This document shows positions 5,283 to 5,402 of a DNA stretch of 5,402 nt, piece by piece (the stretch's first letter is position 1; the number at the start of each line of letters is the position of its first letter). A program made the position numbers and the translations under genes. Under the pieces are notes generated by a model. That model was not told where the DNA came from. It did no database searches and worked only from the letters and a program-made list of their open reading frames with translations. This DNA comes from CAYLXX01 sp964387955 (lineage in GTDB: Bacteria; Patescibacteriota; Microgenomatia; UBA1406; GWC2-37-13): contig CAYLXX010000047.1 in the NCBI GenBank assembly GCA_964387955.1, positions 1-5,402 of the forward strand, given 5' to 3'.

Positions 5283-5402
5283 AGTCGAAGGAGTTGAGTA
5301 CGTAATTTTGCCATTTTTATAGATTAGCGATATTGCAGTAAGATCCTGAAAGCGGTCGTGTAGGGAATGGTGTACCAGTCGGTCTTAGTTTTGGAGTTTT
5401 GG
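5283..5402 (-). other. N-terminal PAS coding of the kinase, interrupted by TAA
   Basis: Reading on upstream from the GTG at 5282, 34 more codons stay open to a TAA at 5385-5387. They encode FQDLTAISLIYKNGKITYS and then TPST, the usual opening strands of a PAS domain (compare DAISLIDKDGKITYVSPS), joining without a break into VRVLGYTPQEL. This stretch has no ATG, GTG or TTG; only a CTG at 5376-5378 could start it. So the gene may have an in-frame stop or a frameshift just upstream, may use a rare start, or the assembly may carry an error. Five further codons of the same frame lie beyond the TAA before the window ends. Confidence 0.6.

Overview
The window looks like a piece of a small-genome bacterium, most likely a Candidate Phyla Radiation (Patescibacteria) member of the Microgenomates type. 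This rests on my recognition of family flavour, not on a search. The signs are tight packing with overlapping genes, short uncharacterised proteins, a long variant of independent phosphoglycerate mutase, and AT-rich starts without Shine-Dalgarno sites. TGA works as a stop (end of ruvC), so the UGA=Gly code of Absconditabacteria/Gracilibacteria is not in use.

Layout. Bases 1 to about 168 are the 3' end of a 23S rRNA gene; an open frame across it is not a real gene. Bases 169-427 hold no recognisable 5S rRNA and no clear complete gene, only a short open frame whose tail resembles a ribbon-helix-helix protein. A plus-strand gene (428-1195) encodes a predicted nine-helix membrane protein with the YD, GxGD and PAL-like motifs of presenilin/signal peptide peptidase intramembrane aspartyl proteases. 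It converges with, and overlaps by 36 bp, a minus-strand gene for a 73-residue protein of unknown function. A 58-bp divergent promoter region separates that gene from a plus-strand pair, ruvC and gpmI, which overlap by 4 nt (ATGA).

From 3564 to the right end, a minus-strand signalling operon runs toward gpmI: a PAS-histidine kinase, then two receiver-only response regulators, all joined by overlaps of 17 and 4 nt. The kinase PAS domain continues upstream of its only conventional start codon until an in-frame TAA at 5385-5387, so the 5' end is either broken or starts in an unusual way.

The most notable points are the bacterial presenilin-like protease, a Thr in place of the catalytic Ser of phosphoglycerate mutase, and -10-like hexamers placed 6-7 nt before three start codons, which suggests leaderless mRNAs. 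The genes do not form one pathway: they cover ribosomal RNA, membrane proteolysis, recombination, glycolysis and two-component signalling.
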